Assembly: GCA_035444405.1 (NCBI GenBank) | Contig: DAOMOP010000059.1 | Coordinates: 1 to 19,143 of the forward strand | Direction of reading: 5' to 3' | DNA length: 19,143 bases | From: DAOMOP01 sp035444405 | GTDB lineage: Bacteria > Pseudomonadota > Gammaproteobacteria > Burkholderiales > Rhodocyclaceae | Part shown: positions 1-7,315 of the stretch, piece by piece | Layout: each line of letters begins with the position of its first letter | Numbering within the stretch: position 1 is the stretch's first letter | The notes under the pieces: model-generated | Seen by the model: the letters and a program-made list of their open reading frames with translations, nothing else | Databases searched by the model: none | What the model was told of the DNA's origin: nothing | Made by a program: the position numbers and the translations under genes

Positions 1-1
1 C

Positions 2-100
2 GTCGAGATCATGTGCACCCGCGAGCTCGGCGACCCGTTCCGCCGCGACGCGCTCTCCAAGCCGGTGCGCTTCCTCGACAAGTACAAGGACTACGTCTGA
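2..100 (+). CDS. xsc: Sulfoacetaldehyde acetyltransferase, C-terminal fragment (gene runs off the left edge)
   Basis: Only the last 32 codons and the stop are in the window. The peptide contains CTRELGDPFRRDAL followed by PVRFLDKYKDYV, which I recognise as the conserved C-terminal end of Xsc. Xsc is a thiamine-diphosphate enzyme that converts sulfoacetaldehyde and phosphate to sulfite and acetyl phosphate in the cytoplasm. The neighbour supports this: the next gene on the same strand is phosphate acetyltransferase, which consumes acetyl phosphate, and xsc-pta is a well-known pair in taurine and sulfoacetaldehyde degradation. The catalytic domains lie outside the window, so integrity of the gene cannot be judged. 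The alternative is another ThDP enzyme of the acetolactate synthase superfamily, which is less likely given the neighbour. Confidence 0.8.
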   Translation, partial: VEIMCTRELGDPFRRDALSKPVRFLDKYKDYV

Positions 101-121
101 ACGAACGGACTGTGCATGACA

Positions 122-141
122 GCGCCCGGCATGCCGGGCGC
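122..141. repeat. Perfect 20-bp palindrome between xsc and pta
   Basis: GCGCCCGG and CCGGGCGC flank a CATG centre, so the 20 bases are fully self-complementary. The element begins 21 bases after the xsc stop, inside the 205-base gap before pta. No T-tract follows directly, so it is not a canonical intrinsic terminator. It could be an mRNA-stabilising or attenuating hairpin that sets the xsc/pta ratio, or chance in a GC-rich gap. Confidence 0.5.
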
Positions 142-305
142 CCCGGCCGCGGCGTGCAGGTCCACCGGACGGCGCATCGCCGGCACGGACGAAGGGCTCC
201 CTCCTCCCCCCTTTTTCCGGGCCGGCGAACGGCCGTATTGCCACTCCGGCGCGCCACCGCGGCCACCGCACGACGCCCGCTCCCCCTCCGAAGGAGACCC
301 CGACC

Positions 306-1367
306 GTGAAGGCCATCTACCGTATCATCGACCGCGCCCGCACCGCCCCCGGGCGCATCGTGCTTTGTGAAGGCGACGATCCGCGCGTGCTGCACGCGGC
401 ACGACGCGCGGCACGCGAGGGCATCGCGCGCGTCGCCCTGGTCGGCGCGCGCGGCGCCATCGAGCAATGCGCGCGCAACGAGGCGATCGCGCTCGACGGC
501 ATGACACTCTTTGACCCGGCCGACTCGCCGCTCGCCGAACCGTTCGCGCAGGAGCTGCACCGGCTGCGCGCGAAGAAGGGCATGACGCTCGACGCGGCGC
601 GGCAGGCGGTGTGCGATCCGCTGTGCTTCGCGAACCTGATGGTGCGTCTGGACCACGCCGACGGCTCGGTAGCCGGCGCCGTCCATACGACCGCCGACGT
701 CGTGCGCAACGCGATCCAGATCATCGGCGTCGATCCGTCCTTCAAGCTGGTGTCGAGCTTCTTCCTGATGATGCTGTGCGAGCCCTTCCACACGCTCAAG
801 GGCGGACTGATCTTCTCGGACTGCGGCCTGGTCGTCGAACCCGATGCCGAGGAGCTCGCCCACATCGCGATGGCCGCCGCCGACAGCGCCCAGGGCCTGC
901 TGATGGAGGAGCCGCGGGTGGCGATGCTGTCGTTCTCGACCAGCGGCAGCGCGCGCCACGCCGCGGTCGACAAAGTCGTCACGGCCGCGCGGCTCGTCAA
1001 GGCCGCACGCCCCCGGCTCGCGATCGACGAGGACGTGCAGCTCGATGCCGCCATCGTCGCCGACATCGCGAATCGCAAGCTGCCCGAGTCGCGCGTCAAG
1101 GGCAAGGCCAACGTGCTGATCTTTCCGAACCTCGAGGCCGGCAACATCGGCTACAAGCTCGCCGAACGGGTCGGCGGTGCGGTCGCGATCGGTCCACTGC
1201 TGCAGGGCCTCGCCCGACCCGCCAACGACTTGTCGCGCGGTTGCAGCGCCGACGACGTGTTCCACGTCATCGCGGTGACCGTCGTGCAGGCACAGATGGC
1301 GGCGGCCAAGGCGCAGCGGGCGGACGCGTGCGCCGCCGAATCGCGGTGCGCGGACGACGCGCACTGA
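306..1367 (+). CDS. pta: Phosphate acetyltransferase (short form)
   Basis: This enzyme converts acetyl phosphate and CoA to acetyl-CoA and phosphate in the cytoplasm. The protein has 353 residues, the size of the short, single-domain Pta class without the N-terminal DRTGG region. Visible family motifs are FSTSGSA (about 210-216), NVLIFPNLEAGNIGYKL (about 269-285) and GPLLQGLARPANDLSRG (about 296-312). The start is a GTG at 306 preceded by AAGGAG about nine bases upstream, and no better ATG gives the full N-terminus. Its place behind xsc indicates that its job is to recover acetyl-CoA from the acetyl phosphate released in sulfonate breakdown, rather than in general overflow metabolism. The last 20 or so residues, rich in Ala, Cys and Asp, are beyond the conserved core. 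Confidence 0.93.
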   Translation: MKAIYRIIDRARTAPGRIVLCEGDDPRVLHAARRAAREGIARVALVGARGAIEQCARNEAIALDGMTLFDPADSPLAEPFAQELHRLRAKKGMTLDAARQAVCDPLCFANLMVRLDHADGSVAGAVHTTADVVRNAIQIIGVDPSFKLVSSFFLMMLCEPFHTLKGGLIFSDCGLVVEPDAEELAHIAMAAADSAQGLLMEEPRVAMLSFSTSGSARHAAVDKVVTAARLVKAARPRLAIDEDVQLDAAIVADIANRKLPESRVKGKANVLIFPNLEAGNIGYKLAERVGGAVAIGPLLQGLARPANDLSRGCSADDVFHVIAVTVVQAQMAAAKAQRADACAAESRCADDAH

Positions 1368-1553
1368 GCACGGGCGGGGCGCGAGCGCGCAGCGCACGGG
1401 CGCCGTCGAACCCGCACGCGGGCCGGCCCCGATCGCGGGTATCATGCGACCCCACCGGCCCGGCCGGCATCACACGGTGCGCGCACCGCACACACGCGGC
1501 GCGGCCCGGCTGCGCCGACGATACGCCGTGGAGCGCGCACCCCTGTATCCGTG

Positions 1554-2330
1554 ATGAATTTCGAAACCCTCGTTCCGTTGCTGGCGATCATCCTGATCGG
1601 CAGCTATTTCCAGACCGCCACCGGCTTCGGCCTCGCGATGATCGTCATCGGCGCGGCCAGCGGCGTGGGCCTCGCCCCGGTGGCCACGCTCGCCGCGGTG
1701 GTCAGTTTCGTGACGCTGACCAACAGCGTCGTCGCGCTGCCCGGCAAGATGCATCACATCGACTGGTCCGCGATGCGCAGCGTCGCGCTCGGCGTGATGC
1801 CGGCGATCGTCGTCGGCGTGCAGCTGCTCGATTATCTGAGCGCAGCGGCGGCGGATCTGCTGCAGGTACTGCTCGGTGCGACGATCGTGCTGAGTGGTAT
1901 CGTGTTCGCGCTGCGTCCGCCGCAGCTGCGCGCACGCTCGTCCGGATGGAGCTTTTTCACGAGCGGCTTTCTGGCTGGCCTCTTCAGCGGGCTCTTCGGC
2001 ATGGCGGGCCCGCCGGTGATCTTCCAGTTCTATCGCCAACCGCTCGAGCTCGTCGCGATCCGCAACATGCTCATTTTGGTGTTCGCGTGCACGTCGGGCA
2101 CGCGCACGCTGTTCGTCGCCTGGCAGGGCAAGCTCGACAGCGAGATCTGGACACTTACCGCGTTCGCGGTGCCGCTGGTGGCCTTGACGACCCTGATCGG
2201 ACGCCGCTTTCCACCGCCATTCTCGGCGCTCACGATGCGCCGCCTGGTCTTCGTCGCGCTGATGCTGATCGGCGTGCGCCTGGTGAGCACGGCGCTGCCG
2301 GCCGTGCTCGCGCGCTTCGTGCCCGCCTGA
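1554..2330 (+). CDS. TauE/SafE (TSUP) family permease 1, candidate sulfite exporter
   Basis: A polytopic inner-membrane protein of 258 residues, the usual length for the TSUP family. It shows the family's two internal-repeat signatures: QTATGFGLAMIVIG near the N-terminus and GLFSGLFGMAGPPVIFQF at the start of the second half. Roughly eight hydrophobic segments can be read. In taurine and sulfoacetaldehyde operons, TSUP proteins are proposed to export the sulfite released by Xsc. Location 183 bases after pta on the same strand makes that the likely role here. A GTG at 1551 lies immediately before the ATG at 1554. Neither has a convincing ribosome site, so ATG was chosen. It ends 12 bases before the convergent amidase stop, with a 10-bp GC palindrome (2331-2340) in between. 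The substrate is inferred only from context. Confidence 0.85.
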   Translation: MNFETLVPLLAIILIGSYFQTATGFGLAMIVIGAASGVGLAPVATLAAVVSFVTLTNSVVALPGKMHHIDWSAMRSVALGVMPAIVVGVQLLDYLSAAAADLLQVLLGATIVLSGIVFALRPPQLRARSSGWSFFTSGFLAGLFSGLFGMAGPPVIFQFYRQPLELVAIRNMLILVFACTSGTRTLFVAWQGKLDSEIWTLTAFAVPLVALTTLIGRRFPPPFSALTMRRLVFVALMLIGVRLVSTALPAVLARFVPA

Positions 2331-2342
2331 GCGGCGCCGCCA

Positions 2343-3767
2343 TCAGCGCGGGGCCTCGGCCACCAGCGGCCACGGCGCGATGCGCTCGAAGCTGCGTGCG
2401 GCCTGCAGCACGCGCGCGTCGTCCAGGCGCCGCCCGACGATCTGCAGTCCGATCGGCAGGCCCGCGGCCGAACGCCCGCAGGGCACCGACACCGCAGGGT
2501 TGCCGGTCATGTTGAACGGATAGGTGAGGAACCAGCCGAGCAGCGGGCTCACCTCGCGCCCGGCGATGCGGCGCGGCGGCCCCTCGGCGATCGGGAACGG
2601 CGCGACGGCCGTGGTCGGGCAGACGAGAAAGTCGTAGCGGCGATGCACCGGAAGAAGCTTCTCCCACACCGCCTCGCGCGCGAGCGTGGCACGGCCGTAG
2701 TCGATGGCCGACAGCCGCGTGCCTTCGTCGATCAGCTCGCGCACCTTGGGCTCGAGGAGCTCGAGCTGTTCGGCAGGCAGCCCGGCGTAGCCGGTCGCGA
2801 GCTTCGCATACCATAGCACCGAGAAGCTGCGCTCGAGATCCGGGTCGAAATCCGGCGCGACCTCCTCGACCGTACAGCCAAGCGCGCGAAAGACCTCGAG
2901 CGCGGCGTCGAACGCACGCCGCACCTCGTCGTCGACCGCGAAGCAGCCCAGGTCGTGGCTGTAGCCGATGCGCGCGCCACGCAGGCCGTCCTCGAGCGTG
3001 CGGAACACGTCCTCGTCGGCCGGCACCGAGAACGGGTCGGACATGTCGGGGCCGGCCATCGCCTGGTAGAGCAGCGCGGCGTCGGCGACGCTGCGCGCGA
3101 GCGGGCCGTTGTGGAAAAACGGCGCATGGCTCGAGAACGCCCCCAGCACGTCGGGCACGCGCCCGTAGCTCGGCTTGAAGCCGACCACCCCGCACATGCT
3201 CGCCGGAATGCGGATCGAGCCGGCGCCGTCGCTGCCCTCGGCGAACGGCACCATGCCGGCGGCGACCGCGGCGCTCGAGCCGCCGCTCGAGCCGCCCGCG
3301 ACGTAGTCGGTATGCCAGGGATTGCGCGTCGGGCCGAAGATCAGGTTGTCGGTGACGGCCTTGTGGCCGAACTCCGGCGTGTTGGTCTTGCCGACGATAA
3401 TGCCGCCAGCCGCGCGGATGCGCTCGACGATCAGCGAGTCGACCTGCGGCACGAAGTGCTCGAACAGCCGCGAGCCGCGCGTCGTGCGCACCCCCTTGGT
3501 GAGGGTGAGATCCTTGAGCGCGACCGGAATGCCGTGCAGCGGTCCCAGCCGCTCGCCGTGCGCGAGCGCCGCGTCGGCCTGCCGCGCCGCCTCGCGTGCC
3601 TCGTCGTGCAGCACCGTGCAGAACGCATTGATGCGCGGGTTGAGCGCGTCGATGCGCGCGAGGCAGGTCTCGATCACCTCGACGCAGCTCACCGCGCGGC
3701 GCCGGATCGCGTGCGCGAGCTCGATCGCGGAAAGCGAAGCAAAGCCGTTTTCAAGCCAGTTGGTCAT
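2343..3767 (-). CDS. Amidase-signature family hydrolase
   Basis: This is a cytoplasmic amide hydrolase of 474 residues, typical for the amidase-signature family. The Ser-cisSer-Lys triad is visible: Lys85 in VALKDLT, Ser160 in AGGSSGGSSAAV, and nucleophile Ser184 in SDGAGSIRIP, with the usual 24-residue spacing between the serines. A reading frame stays open about 200 bases further upstream, but that part is Arg-rich low-complexity sequence. The start MTNWLENG at 3767 is preceded by GAGAGGA and begins the conserved fold (FASLSAIELAHAIR), so it is preferred. GatA is unlikely because there is no gatB or gatC nearby. It lies downstream of the AtoE-like transporter and a hairpin, so it may be co-transcribed by read-through or have its own promoter. 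The substrate cannot be named from sequence. Confidence 0.9.
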   Translation of the reverse strand: MTNWLENGFASLSAIELAHAIRRRAVSCVEVIETCLARIDALNPRINAFCTVLHDEAREAARQADAALAHGERLGPLHGIPVALKDLTLTKGVRTTRGSRLFEHFVPQVDSLIVERIRAAGGIIVGKTNTPEFGHKAVTDNLIFGPTRNPWHTDYVAGGSSGGSSAAVAAGMVPFAEGSDGAGSIRIPASMCGVVGFKPSYGRVPDVLGAFSSHAPFFHNGPLARSVADAALLYQAMAGPDMSDPFSVPADEDVFRTLEDGLRGARIGYSHDLGCFAVDDEVRRAFDAALEVFRALGCTVEEVAPDFDPDLERSFSVLWYAKLATGYAGLPAEQLELLEPKVRELIDEGTRLSAIDYGRATLAREAVWEKLLPVHRRYDFLVCPTTAVAPFPIAEGPPRRIAGREVSPLLGWFLTYPFNMTGNPAVSVPCGRSAAGLPIGLQIVGRRLDDARVLQAARSFERIAPWPLVAEAPR

Positions 3768-3932
3768 GGGATGTCCTCTCGTTCTCGTCGATGGGAGATG
3801 TGCGGCGCCGGCCGCAGGCGGGGCACCGGCCACAGCGGGCCGCAACGGCCCGCAGCGCCGGCTGCAGTCGCGGTCGCAGTCGCGTGCGTCGCCGCCCCGC
3901 GCGTCACGAATTTCGCCGCTAATGGCCACGAC

Positions 3933-3962
3933 GCCCCGCAGCGACACGGGGCGCTGCGGGGC
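3933..3962 (-). terminator. Stem-loop downstream of the AtoE-like gene, possible terminator
   Basis: A perfect 11-bp stem (GCCCCGCAGCG paired with CGCTGCGGGGC) with an 8-base loop lies 21 bases beyond the stop of the transporter gene on the minus strand. No run of T follows, so it is only terminator-like. It may instead be an intercistronic hairpin that lowers expression of the downstream amidase gene. Confidence 0.45.
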
Positions 3963-3983
3963 CCGCAACACGGTGCGAGCGGT

Positions 3984-5363
3984 TCAGAGCAGCAGCAGGC
4001 CGCCGCCGATCACCACGCCGCTGACCATCAGGATCACCGCCGTGTAACCCATGATGTGACGGATGCCGAGGCCGGCGATCGCGAGCAGCGGCAAGGTCCA
4101 GAACGGCTGGATCATGTTGGTCCAGGCGTCACCCCAGGCCACCGCCATCGCCACGCGCGGCATGTCGGCGCCGAGCTGACGGGCTGCCTCGATCATGATC
4201 GGCCCCTGCACCGCCCATTGGCCGCCCCCCGAAGGCACGAACATGTTGATGAGACCGGCGCTGATGAAGCTCCAGAACGGCAGCGTCTTGTCGGACGCGA
4301 ACGCGACAAAGGCCGCCGCGATGTCCGCGGCCAGGCCGGTCTGCACCATCACACCCATGATTCCTGCATAGAACGGGAACTGCAGGATGATGCCGGCGGC
4401 CGACTTCGAGCCGCCCGAGAACGAGTGCAGGTAGTGCGACACGCTCGGCGTGAGCAGCAGCCCCAGCGCGAAGAAGCTCAGGATCACGATGTTGATGTTG
4501 ATGCCACCGCCACCGGCGAAGTAGCTCACCAGGTACAGCAACGCGAGCACACCCAGCGTGAAGGGGATGAAGCGGCTGCGCTCGAGGCGCTCGGCCGGCG
4601 TCAGCTCGCGACGCTCGGCCTCCGAACCGCCGAGTTGCTCGTCCTCCTGCTCGAACTCGAGCTCCGAGGCGGGCAGGCTCACGCGCGGCTCATCGGCGCG
4701 CGGGCGCATCATCACCATCGCGATCGGGATCACGACCGCGAGCAGCGCGAGGATCACGAGCGTCTCCCATGCGAAGATGGTCTGCGAGACCGGGATCACG
4801 CCGAGATCCTTCTCGAGGAAGTGGCCGGGGGTGGCGATCAGCGTCGGAATCGCGCCGCCGTAGCCGGCATGCCAGACGAGAAAGCCCGCGTACGAGGCCG
4901 CGACGACCAGTGGGTAGTGGATCTTGCCGTGATGGACGATGCCCATCTCGCGCGCGACGATCGCGCCGGCGATCAGCCCGAAGCCCCACGAGGCCCAGCT
5001 GCAGATCATCATCACCAGCGTCGTCGCGATGATCACCTGCACCTCGTTGCGCGGAATACGCGCGAACGCGCGCAGGCCGCGATTGACGAGCGGCGTGTGC
5101 GCGAGCGCGAAGCCGGTGACCAGCATCAGCGTGGCCTGCGCAGTGAACGCGAGGATGTTGAAGAAGCCCCCGCCCCAGTAGTCGAGCACCAGGCGCGCCT
5201 CGTGCCCCTTGGCCACACCGAGAGCGAGCACGACGAGGGTGAGAAAGAAAACGAGAATGAACGCGTCCGGCAGGTAGCGCTCCGCAAGGCGCGAGAACAG
5301 TCTTGCGACGGCTTTCATCGGCGTCTCCTTGGCGGGCTCCGTGAGAATGTTTGCTGTACTCAT
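3984..5363 (-). CDS. atoE: Short-chain fatty acid transporter, AtoE/TIGR00366 family
   Basis: An inner-membrane carrier of 459 residues with about ten or more hydrophobic segments. The family hallmark NMFVPSGGGQWAVQGPI is at about 373-389, and the N-terminal block FSRLAERYLPDAFILVFFLT matches the AtoE start. A charged cytoplasmic loop (about 220-265, many Glu and Arg) separates the halves. AtoE proteins are associated with uptake of acetoacetate and other short-chain acids. Two in-frame ATGs each have a strong ribosome site six bases upstream: 5363 (AGAGGAG) and 5318 (AAGGAG). The second start, MKAVARLF, aligns better with AtoE N-termini. The longer form is given here, but the true start is open. 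It lies 89 bases downstream of TSUP permease 2 on the same strand. A link to acetoacetate made by the BKACE operon is possible but not shown. Confidence 0.87.
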   Translation of the reverse strand: MSTANILTEPAKETPMKAVARLFSRLAERYLPDAFILVFFLTLVVLALGVAKGHEARLVLDYWGGGFFNILAFTAQATLMLVTGFALAHTPLVNRGLRAFARIPRNEVQVIIATTLVMMICSWASWGFGLIAGAIVAREMGIVHHGKIHYPLVVAASYAGFLVWHAGYGGAIPTLIATPGHFLEKDLGVIPVSQTIFAWETLVILALLAVVIPIAMVMMRPRADEPRVSLPASELEFEQEDEQLGGSEAERRELTPAERLERSRFIPFTLGVLALLYLVSYFAGGGGININIVILSFFALGLLLTPSVSHYLHSFSGGSKSAAGIILQFPFYAGIMGVMVQTGLAADIAAAFVAFASDKTLPFWSFISAGLINMFVPSGGGQWAVQGPIMIEAARQLGADMPRVAMAVAWGDAWTNMIQPFWTLPLLAIAGLGIRHIMGYTAVILMVSGVVIGGGLLLL

Positions 5364-5452
5364 GATTGTCTCCTCTGTAGGTCAGTCCGGATTTCCTGCG
5401 CTCGGACCGCTGTCCGGCCGCTCGCGCAGTCCTCCGTTTTCGGGTGCAAACG

Positions 5453-6169
5453 CTAGATCGAGCTGTAGAGCAAATACCCTCCCGTTGAAATCAGAATCGC
5501 GAACGTCATGGAACGGAACGCTGCCGGACTGATGCGCCGACACAGCAGCCGGCCGGCCACCACCCCTGCATAGGTAGCGGGCAGCAGCAGCAGCGCGGTC
5601 AGCCACGTTTGCGCCTCGGACACACCGAACAGCGCCTGCAGGGCCAGCGCGGCAACATAGATGCCGAGAAAGAACGCGAGCACGGTGCTGCGCAGCTGCT
5701 GCTGCTCGACCTCGGTGCCCGAGAAGTACAGCAGCAGCGGCAGGCCCGGCATGCCCAGCGAGGTCGTGAACGCGCCCGACAGCGCACCGGCCGCCACGTC
5801 GCGGCGCCCGGTCTGTGCAACGCGCAGCTCGAGTGCGAGCAGCACGGTCAGGGCAATCGTGATCACGCTGATGACGAGCTTGAGTACCTGCACGTCGAAC
5901 ATCACGAACAGCGCCGCGCCGATCGGCGCGCCGAGCGCGCTGCCGACGACCATGCGCCTGAGCAGCGCGCGGTCGAGCTCGCGGTTGATCTCCGGAATCA
6001 TCAGCACCGAGATCGCGATCGACAGCAGGATGTTGAGCTGGATCGCGGTGTGCGCCGGAAAGAAGAGCAGCAGGAACGGCGTGGCCATGATCGAGAAGCC
6101 GAAGCCGGTGCACGCCTGCATCGTCGCGGCGAACAGCACGATCAGCGACGGAAGCAGCAGCTCGCTCAT
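5453..6169 (-). CDS. TauE/SafE (TSUP) family permease 2
   Basis: An inner-membrane protein of 238 residues, near the short end for the family. The first repeat carries QACTGFGFSIMATPFLLLFF and the second carries AFTTSLGMPGLPLLLYFSGT, the paired TSUP signatures. About eight hydrophobic segments are visible. It is the first gene after the GntR regulator and is followed 89 bases later by the AtoE-like transporter. TSUP members move sulfite, sulfonates, sulfoacetate or other small organic anions, and nothing in this sequence fixes which. The ATG at 6169 lacks a strong ribosome site (only GGTG upstream). The sequence is only loosely similar to the other two TSUP proteins in the window, so this is not a recent local duplication. 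Confidence 0.83.
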   Translation of the reverse strand: MSELLLPSLIVLFAATMQACTGFGFSIMATPFLLLFFPAHTAIQLNILLSIAISVLMIPEINRELDRALLRRMVVGSALGAPIGAALFVMFDVQVLKLVISVITIALTVLLALELRVAQTGRRDVAAGALSGAFTTSLGMPGLPLLLYFSGTEVEQQQLRSTVLAFFLGIYVAALALQALFGVSEAQTWLTALLLLPATYAGVVAGRLLCRRISPAAFRSMTFAILISTGGYLLYSSI

Positions 6170-6300
6170 CGTGGCACCGGGCCGCCGTGCGGTCGTTGGG
6201 ATTCGAAAGGGTGATGCATGGTGGTCATTGCCTCACTTGTTTGTTGGGTCCGCGCGACGCCACGGCACTTCCCGTGCGCGCGCCGCACAGGGCGGGCCCG

Positions 6301-6321
6301 CGTGCCTGCGCCGCAGGCACG
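6301..6321 (-). terminator. Stem-loop after the GntR regulator gene
   Basis: A perfect 9-bp stem (CGTGCCTGC / GCAGGCACG) with a three-base loop lies 27 bases past the stop of the regulator on the minus strand, in the 178-base gap before TSUP permease 2. No T-tract follows. It may be a weak terminator or processing hairpin that separates regulator and transporter expression. Confidence 0.4.
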
Positions 6322-6347
6322 GCGCAGCTGGCGTGCAGATGGAAAAG

Positions 6348-7118
6348 TCAATCCGGCCGTCTGCGATCGACGTGGAACTGGTACTGGTACTTGTCGCCGC
6401 GATAGGCGAGGTACTCGAAGTCGATCGGTCGACCGGTCGCGTCGAAGGTGAGCCGCTCGACGTGCAGGACCGGCTCGCCCTTGCGGATGCGCAGCAGCCG
6501 GGCGGTATCCTCATCGGCCGCACCCGCCTCGATGGCGATGTCCGCGCCCCCGAGCGGGAGGTTCAGCTCGTCCTCGAGCAGCGTGAAGATGTCGTGGGTG
6601 AGATCTCGTCCGAACAGTCGTGCGCCGACATCGCGCGGGAAATAGCTCAGATCGATCGAGATCGGTTCGCCGTTCAGGTGGCGCACCCGCTTGACTTCGA
6701 CGACGGTTTCTCCAGGCGCAAGTCCGAACGCCTGCGCAACTGCCGGCGGCGGCGTGCGCTCGCCGAACCCGATCAGCTCGGCCGATACGCGATAGCCGCG
6801 TGCGCTCATCGCCTCCTCGAAGCCCTGCAGGCGCTGCACGTTCTGCACCGCCTTTTGCTTGCGCACGTAGGTGCCCTTGCCCTGGGCGCTGAAGATCAGC
6901 CCTTCGGCGTGCAGGTCCTTGAGTGCATTGCGGATCGTGATGCGGCTCACCCCGAAGGCCTTCATCAACGCGCTCTCCGAGGGCAGACGCTCGTGCGGCG
7001 CATAGATGCCGTCGAGCACGCGCTGGCGCATGACGTCGCGGATCTGCGCATGCAGCGGCTGGGGCGCGTCGAGACTTACCTTCATGTGATCGAGCGATTC
7101 ATCAGCCATCGTTGCCAT
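6348..7118 (-). CDS. GntR-family transcriptional regulator, HutC subfamily (UTRA domain)
   Basis: A cytoplasmic ligand-responsive DNA-binding protein of 256 residues. The N-terminal winged helix spans about 20-88 and includes RLPSESALMKAFGVSRITIR, LKDLHAEGLI and the wing SAQGKGTYVR, all classic GntR features. Residues about 100-250 form a UTRA effector domain (ERTPPPAVAQAFGLAPGETV, DLSYFPRD, PVLHVERLTFDATGRPIDFEYLAYRGDKYQYQF). The start is uncertain: ATGs at 7118, 7109 and 7085 are all in frame before the HTH. None has a good ribosome site, and the predicted transcription start near 7136 would leave almost no leader. A palindrome covers the first start codon, suggesting autoregulation. Likely targets are its own gene and the TSUP/AtoE/amidase genes downstream. 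The ligand is unknown. Confidence 0.9.
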   Translation of the reverse strand: MATMADESLDHMKVSLDAPQPLHAQIRDVMRQRVLDGIYAPHERLPSESALMKAFGVSRITIRNALKDLHAEGLIFSAQGKGTYVRKQKAVQNVQRLQGFEEAMSARGYRVSAELIGFGERTPPPAVAQAFGLAPGETVVEVKRVRHLNGEPISIDLSYFPRDVGARLFGRDLTHDIFTLLEDELNLPLGGADIAIEAGAADEDTARLLRIRKGEPVLHVERLTFDATGRPIDFEYLAYRGDKYQYQFHVDRRRPD

Positions 7119-7140
7119 AACCTGTTATAACAAGTTATGG
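7115..7140. promoter_or_regulatory. 26-bp palindromic operator over the regulator start
   Basis: The arms CCATAAC and GTTATGG enclose TGTTATAACA. Only one symmetric pair in the 26 bases breaks the dyad. The sequence is strikingly AT-rich for this genome. Dyads with a GT...AC core are typical of GntR-family sites, and the position covers the predicted transcription start and the first ATG of the GntR gene. I infer that it is the autoregulatory operator. Confidence 0.72.
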
Positions 7141-7142
7141 CC

Positions 7143-7171
7143 AGTATAAGTCTCTTCGACACGATTCGCAA
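7143..7171 (-). promoter_or_regulatory. Sigma-70-type promoter of the GntR regulator gene
   Basis: On the minus strand a -35 box TTGCGA (7166-7171) and a -10 box TATACT (7143-7148) are separated by exactly 17 bases. They match consensus at four and five of six positions. The predicted start is near 7136, inside the palindromic operator, so a bound regulator would block initiation. Confidence 0.6.
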
Positions 7172-7315
7172 GCCCCCAGTGCAGCGCACCCGCCAGCCGC
7201 TCGAGCCAGGGCTTGCAGGCCAGAAAACAGAGCGACATGAAGTCCGATGCACGCCTCGCGCGATCTCTCGACACCGGATCCGCCAGGTGTCTGCGCACCG
7301 GGTCTCGGGACCGTC

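Noticed and set aside
611..2515. A 634-residue open frame on the + strand covering pta and TSUP permease 1
   Set aside because: The product is Arg/Ala/Pro-rich without domains and runs through two well-supported genes in another frame; it is a high-GC shadow.
2343..3767. GatA subunit of Asp/Glu-tRNA amidotransferase
   Set aside because: No gatB or gatC neighbours and a transporter-linked catabolic setting; the amidase-signature motifs alone do not indicate GatA.
2955..5456. An 833-residue open frame on the + strand opposite the amidase and AtoE-like genes
   Set aside because: Composition dominated by Arg, His, Asp and Gln, no recognisable motif, and antisense to genes with intact active-site motifs.
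5661..7130. A 489-residue + strand frame opposite TSUP permease 2 and the GntR gene
   Set aside because: Ser/Arg-rich translation with no domain; it ends in the palindromic operator and conflicts with two clear genes.
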